Origin: Tepidibacter hydrothermalis
GTDB lineage: Bacteria > Bacillota > Clostridia > Peptostreptococcales > Peptostreptococcaceae
Assembly: GCF_029542625.1 (NCBI RefSeq)
Contig: NZ_CP120733.1
Coordinates: 1,302,001 to 1,366,000 of the forward strand
Reading direction: 5' to 3'
DNA: 64,000 nt
A program made the position numbers and the translations under genes. Under the pieces are notes generated by a model. It ran no database searches, had not been told where the DNA came from, and worked only from the letters and a program-made list of their open reading frames with translations. Of the stretch, positions 62,045 through 64,000 are shown one piece after another; positions within the stretch are counted from its first letter, which is position 1, and every line of letters begins with the position of its first letter.

Positions 62045-63127
62045 ATGAAATTACCGTCTTTAAATATAGGGGAGTTAATAGCTAAGGTTCCAATTATTCA
62101 AGGAGGAATGGGAGTTGGTGTATCAGGTGCAAGACTTGCTGCAGCCGTTGCTAATGAAGGTGGAATTGGAGTTATATCAGGAGTACAGATAGGTTATAAG
62201 GAAGATGATTTTAGAGTTGATAATAAATCAGCAAATATAAGAGCTTTAAAAAGAGAAATAAAAAGAGCAAAAGATTTAAGCCCTAATGGAATAATAGGGG
62301 TCAATTTTTTAGTTGCAATGGAAAATTATAAAGAAATGGTAAAAGCTGCAGTAGAGGAAAAGGTAAACCTAATAATATCAGGAGCGGGTCTTCCTAAGTC
62401 ACTACCAGATCTTATAAAGGGATCAAAGACTAAAATTGCTCCAATAGTATCATCTGCAAAAGCTGCAACATTAATATCAAAACTTTGGGATAGAAAATAT
62501 AACTATGCTCCAGATATGGTCATAGTAGAAGGTCCTAAGGCTGGAGGACACTTAGGTTTTTCTATAAGCGAATTAGGAGCAATTCAGAACATAGATTTGG
62601 TTAAAATAATAAATGAAGTTAAAGAAAGTTTAAAGCCTTTTAAAGAAAAATATCAAAAGGATATACCTGTTGTTGTGGCTGGAGGTATATTTGATGGTGA
62701 GGATATAGCTAAATATATTAAAGCTGGTGCTGATGGAGTTCAAATGGGAACTAGATTTGTAGCTACTGATGAATGTGAAGCACATATAAACTTTAAAGAA
62801 GCTTATATAAACGCTGAAAAAGGTGATATTGAACTTATAAAAAGTCCTGTAGGTATGCCTGGAAGAGCGATTAATAATGATTTTGTTAAAAAAACTAAAA
62901 TTGGAAGTATTCCAGTCAAGAAATGTTATAACTGTATCTCTGGATGTAGTCCAAAAGATATCCCATACTGTATAACAGATGCATTGGTTAGAGCTGTTAA
63001 TGGAGACGTAGAAAACGGACTTATATTTAGTGGGAGTAATGCATACAAACTAGATAAAATAGTTTCTGTACACCAACTTATGAAGGAACTTGTAGAAGAA
63101 TCTAGCGCAAAACTTAATACTATATAA
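62045..63127 (+). CDS. FabK/nitronate monooxygenase-like flavoenzyme
   Basis: 360 aa, AAAGGAAG site. FMN TIM barrel of the NMO/FabK family: VPIIQGGMGVGVSG start, VNFLVAMENY, EGPKAGGHLGF with the active His, VVVAGGIFDGEDIAKYIKAGADGVQMGTRF, and a C-terminal cysteine cluster (KCYNCISGCSP). Either an enoyl-ACP reductase or an oxidoreductase of the NMO type. The FabT-like operators and regulator favour a fatty-acid role (inference), but the cysteine-rich extension is unlike short FabK. Confidence 0.82.
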   Translation: MKLPSLNIGELIAKVPIIQGGMGVGVSGARLAAAVANEGGIGVISGVQIGYKEDDFRVDNKSANIRALKREIKRAKDLSPNGIIGVNFLVAMENYKEMVKAAVEEKVNLIISGAGLPKSLPDLIKGSKTKIAPIVSSAKAATLISKLWDRKYNYAPDMVIVEGPKAGGHLGFSISELGAIQNIDLVKIINEVKESLKPFKEKYQKDIPVVVAGGIFDGEDIAKYIKAGADGVQMGTRFVATDECEAHINFKEAYINAEKGDIELIKSPVGMPGRAINNDFVKKTKIGSIPVKKCYNCISGCSPKDIPYCITDALVRAVNGDVENGLIFSGSNAYKLDKIVSVHQLMKELVEESSAKLNTI

Positions 63128-63146
63128 ATATAAAGTGGTGACAAAT

Positions 63147-63590
63147 ATGAATGAAAATGTTAAAACATTAAATAAATTAATAACAAGTATTTTTTATGAT
63201 TTAACAGATATAGAAAAAAAAATATTTGCTCAAAGCCAGTTTAATGATATTTCAGTAAATGAAATTAGAACTATTCAAGCCATAGGAGTAAAAGAGCCTA
63301 GAAAAATGAGCGAAGTCGCTATGGATTTGAAAATTACAGTTGGAACTTTGACTATATCAATTAATAGACTTGTAAAAAAAGGTTATGTAAAAAGAGTTAA
63401 GACGGAAGAAGACCGACGTATAGTAATAGTTGACTTAACTGAAAAAGGAAAACTTGTTTATCAAACACATGAAAAATTTCATTATGAAATTATAGAAAAT
63501 ATAGTTTCTACATTGAATAAAAATGAACAGAAAATGCTTATACAATCGTTAGAAAATGTATGTGACTTTTTCAAATCTAAATACTATTAA
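63147..63590 (+). CDS. fabT: FabT-like MarR family regulator
   Basis: 147 aa from ATG at 63147 (GTG codons at 63135 and 63138 are in the ribosome site). Winged helix: EIRTIQAIGVKEPRKMSEVAMDLKITVGTLTISINRLVKKGYVKR, wing EEDRRIVIVDLTEKG, then a C-terminal dimer helix. The TEKGKLVYQTHEKFHYEII region resembles FabT. Second gene of the operon whose promoter carries two FabT-type sites, so autorepression with a lipid or acyl-ACP cue is probable. Confidence 0.78.
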   Translation: MNENVKTLNKLITSIFYDLTDIEKKIFAQSQFNDISVNEIRTIQAIGVKEPRKMSEVAMDLKITVGTLTISINRLVKKGYVKRVKTEEDRRIVIVDLTEKGKLVYQTHEKFHYEIIENIVSTLNKNEQKMLIQSLENVCDFFKSKYY

Positions 63591-63591
63591 A

Positions 63592-63622
63592 AGCTTATGC
63601 AATTTGCATAAGCTCTTTTTTA
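63592..63622 (+). terminator. Terminator of the FabK-like/fabT operon
   Basis: Perfect 11-bp arms (63592-63602 and 63604-63614) and a T-rich tail. Confidence 0.88.
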
Positions 63623-63630
63623 TTCTTAAA

Positions 63631-63762
63631 GAAATTATATTATTTTTTGTTTTATGGATAACTTATTGAAAAGGCTAAATTTGCAAGTATTTTTGAGCAA
63701 CGGAGCCTGTAAGGATCGTTGGCGACATGAGTCACCGCGTTAGCGAGTAGACGAATTTTTTT
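63631..63762 (+). repeat. Dispersed repeat family A, copy A3
   Basis: Starts with the C-like AAATTATATTATTTTTTG and TTTATGGATAAC, then TTGCAAGTATTTTTGAGC, the AACGGAGCCTGTAAGGATCG segment and the 3' module GGCGACATGAGTCACCGCG...GAGTAGACGAATTTTTTT. Joined directly to module C3. Confidence 0.82.
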
Positions 63763-63871
63763 ATAACGAATAGGAAATTATATTCATTTTTAATTTATGG
63801 ATAAATATAATTTTCGTTATGAGTTTCAAAAAAGTTTACATTTAAGATTCTTCTAAAGAAGAACTTTTTTA
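63763..63871 (+). repeat. Module C copy C3 (109 bp)
   Basis: Identical to 27821-27929 except one C/T difference. Ends with TTCTTC-TAAA-GAAGAA and T6. The remaining 63872-64000 is A/T-rich with no gene or site recognised. Confidence 0.85.
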
Positions 63872-64000
63872 TGTATACTATTCTTAAATTTTTAGAGTAT
63901 TAGGAGTTTTTCCGAATATGAATTAGGAAAGATCATAAAAAGCTAAATTTTGTATTTATAAGAAAATTATATTTATTGTAAATATAATTAAATTTTATAG

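Overview
The window is a low-GC, gene-dense Firmicutes chromosome segment, most likely from an anaerobic, spore-forming member of the Clostridia, probably Peptostreptococcaceae or a near relative (inferred, not searched). Evidence: strongly A/T-rich codon use, frequent TTG/GTG starts behind strong AGGAGG-type sites, an electron-bifurcating [FeFe] hydrogenase, a superoxide reductase in place of SOD/catalase, pyruvate phosphate dikinase with its regulator, and the sporulation-type pair yqfC-yqfD. No tRNA genes, prophage, transposase, CRISPR array or plasmid functions were seen.

Layout. 1-1440: end of dnaK, then dnaJ. 1441-5748: hydABC, transcribed leftward. 5988-15360: prmA-rsmE-mtaB-hinT, rpsU-yqeY, tspO, a HPt-REC-GGDEF-REC signalling protein, then the nfeD/floA membrane-microdomain genes. 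15363-28750: an accessory block (CGGC protein, DUF3298-like lipoprotein, MFS permease, SUV3-like helicase, GyrI-like protein, a DauR-like regulator facing a threonine-synthase-like enzyme plus ridA, then rnpB and ssrA, a phosphodiesterase, TSUP and BCCT transporters, superoxide reductase). 28761-46840: the conserved Firmicutes run yqfC-yqfD-phoH-pgpH-ybeY-dgkA/PAP2, DUF502, cdd-era-mgtE-yqzL-recO, DUF4342, glyQS, ccpN-ppsR-ppdK. 47220-52635: a six-gene operon of a cysteine-rich redox protein, a YnjBCD-like ABC transporter and a YnjF-like CDP-alcohol phosphotransferase. 52654-58822: exonuclease, zinc ribbon, cardiolipin synthase, a ZnuA-like protein without its metal ligands, an amidase, a cold-shock protein and a CBS protein. 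58830-61747: two nearly identical tandem T-box leaders in front of a polar amino-acid ABC transporter. 61963-63590: a FabK/NMO-like flavoenzyme and a FabT-like MarR regulator behind two FabT-type operator palindromes.

Gene order from dnaK to ppsR follows the Bacillus subtilis dnaK-yqf-era-glyQS backbone. It is broken by the inverted hydrogenase operon (between dnaJ and prmA) and by the accessory block (between the floA cluster and yqfC).

The intergenic DNA also carries small dispersed repeats: a structured family A (five copies, each just behind an intrinsic terminator), a 109-bp module C (two copies 36 kb apart differing at one base, plus diverged relatives), and a family B with imperfect inverted ends (four copies, both orientations). 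No transposase is present, so they look like non-autonomous or RNA-structured elements. The most notable items are these repeats, the duplicated T-box, the FabT-type control region, the ynj-like operon, the ligand-less ZnuA homologue and the 41-bp palindrome of the DauR-like regulator.
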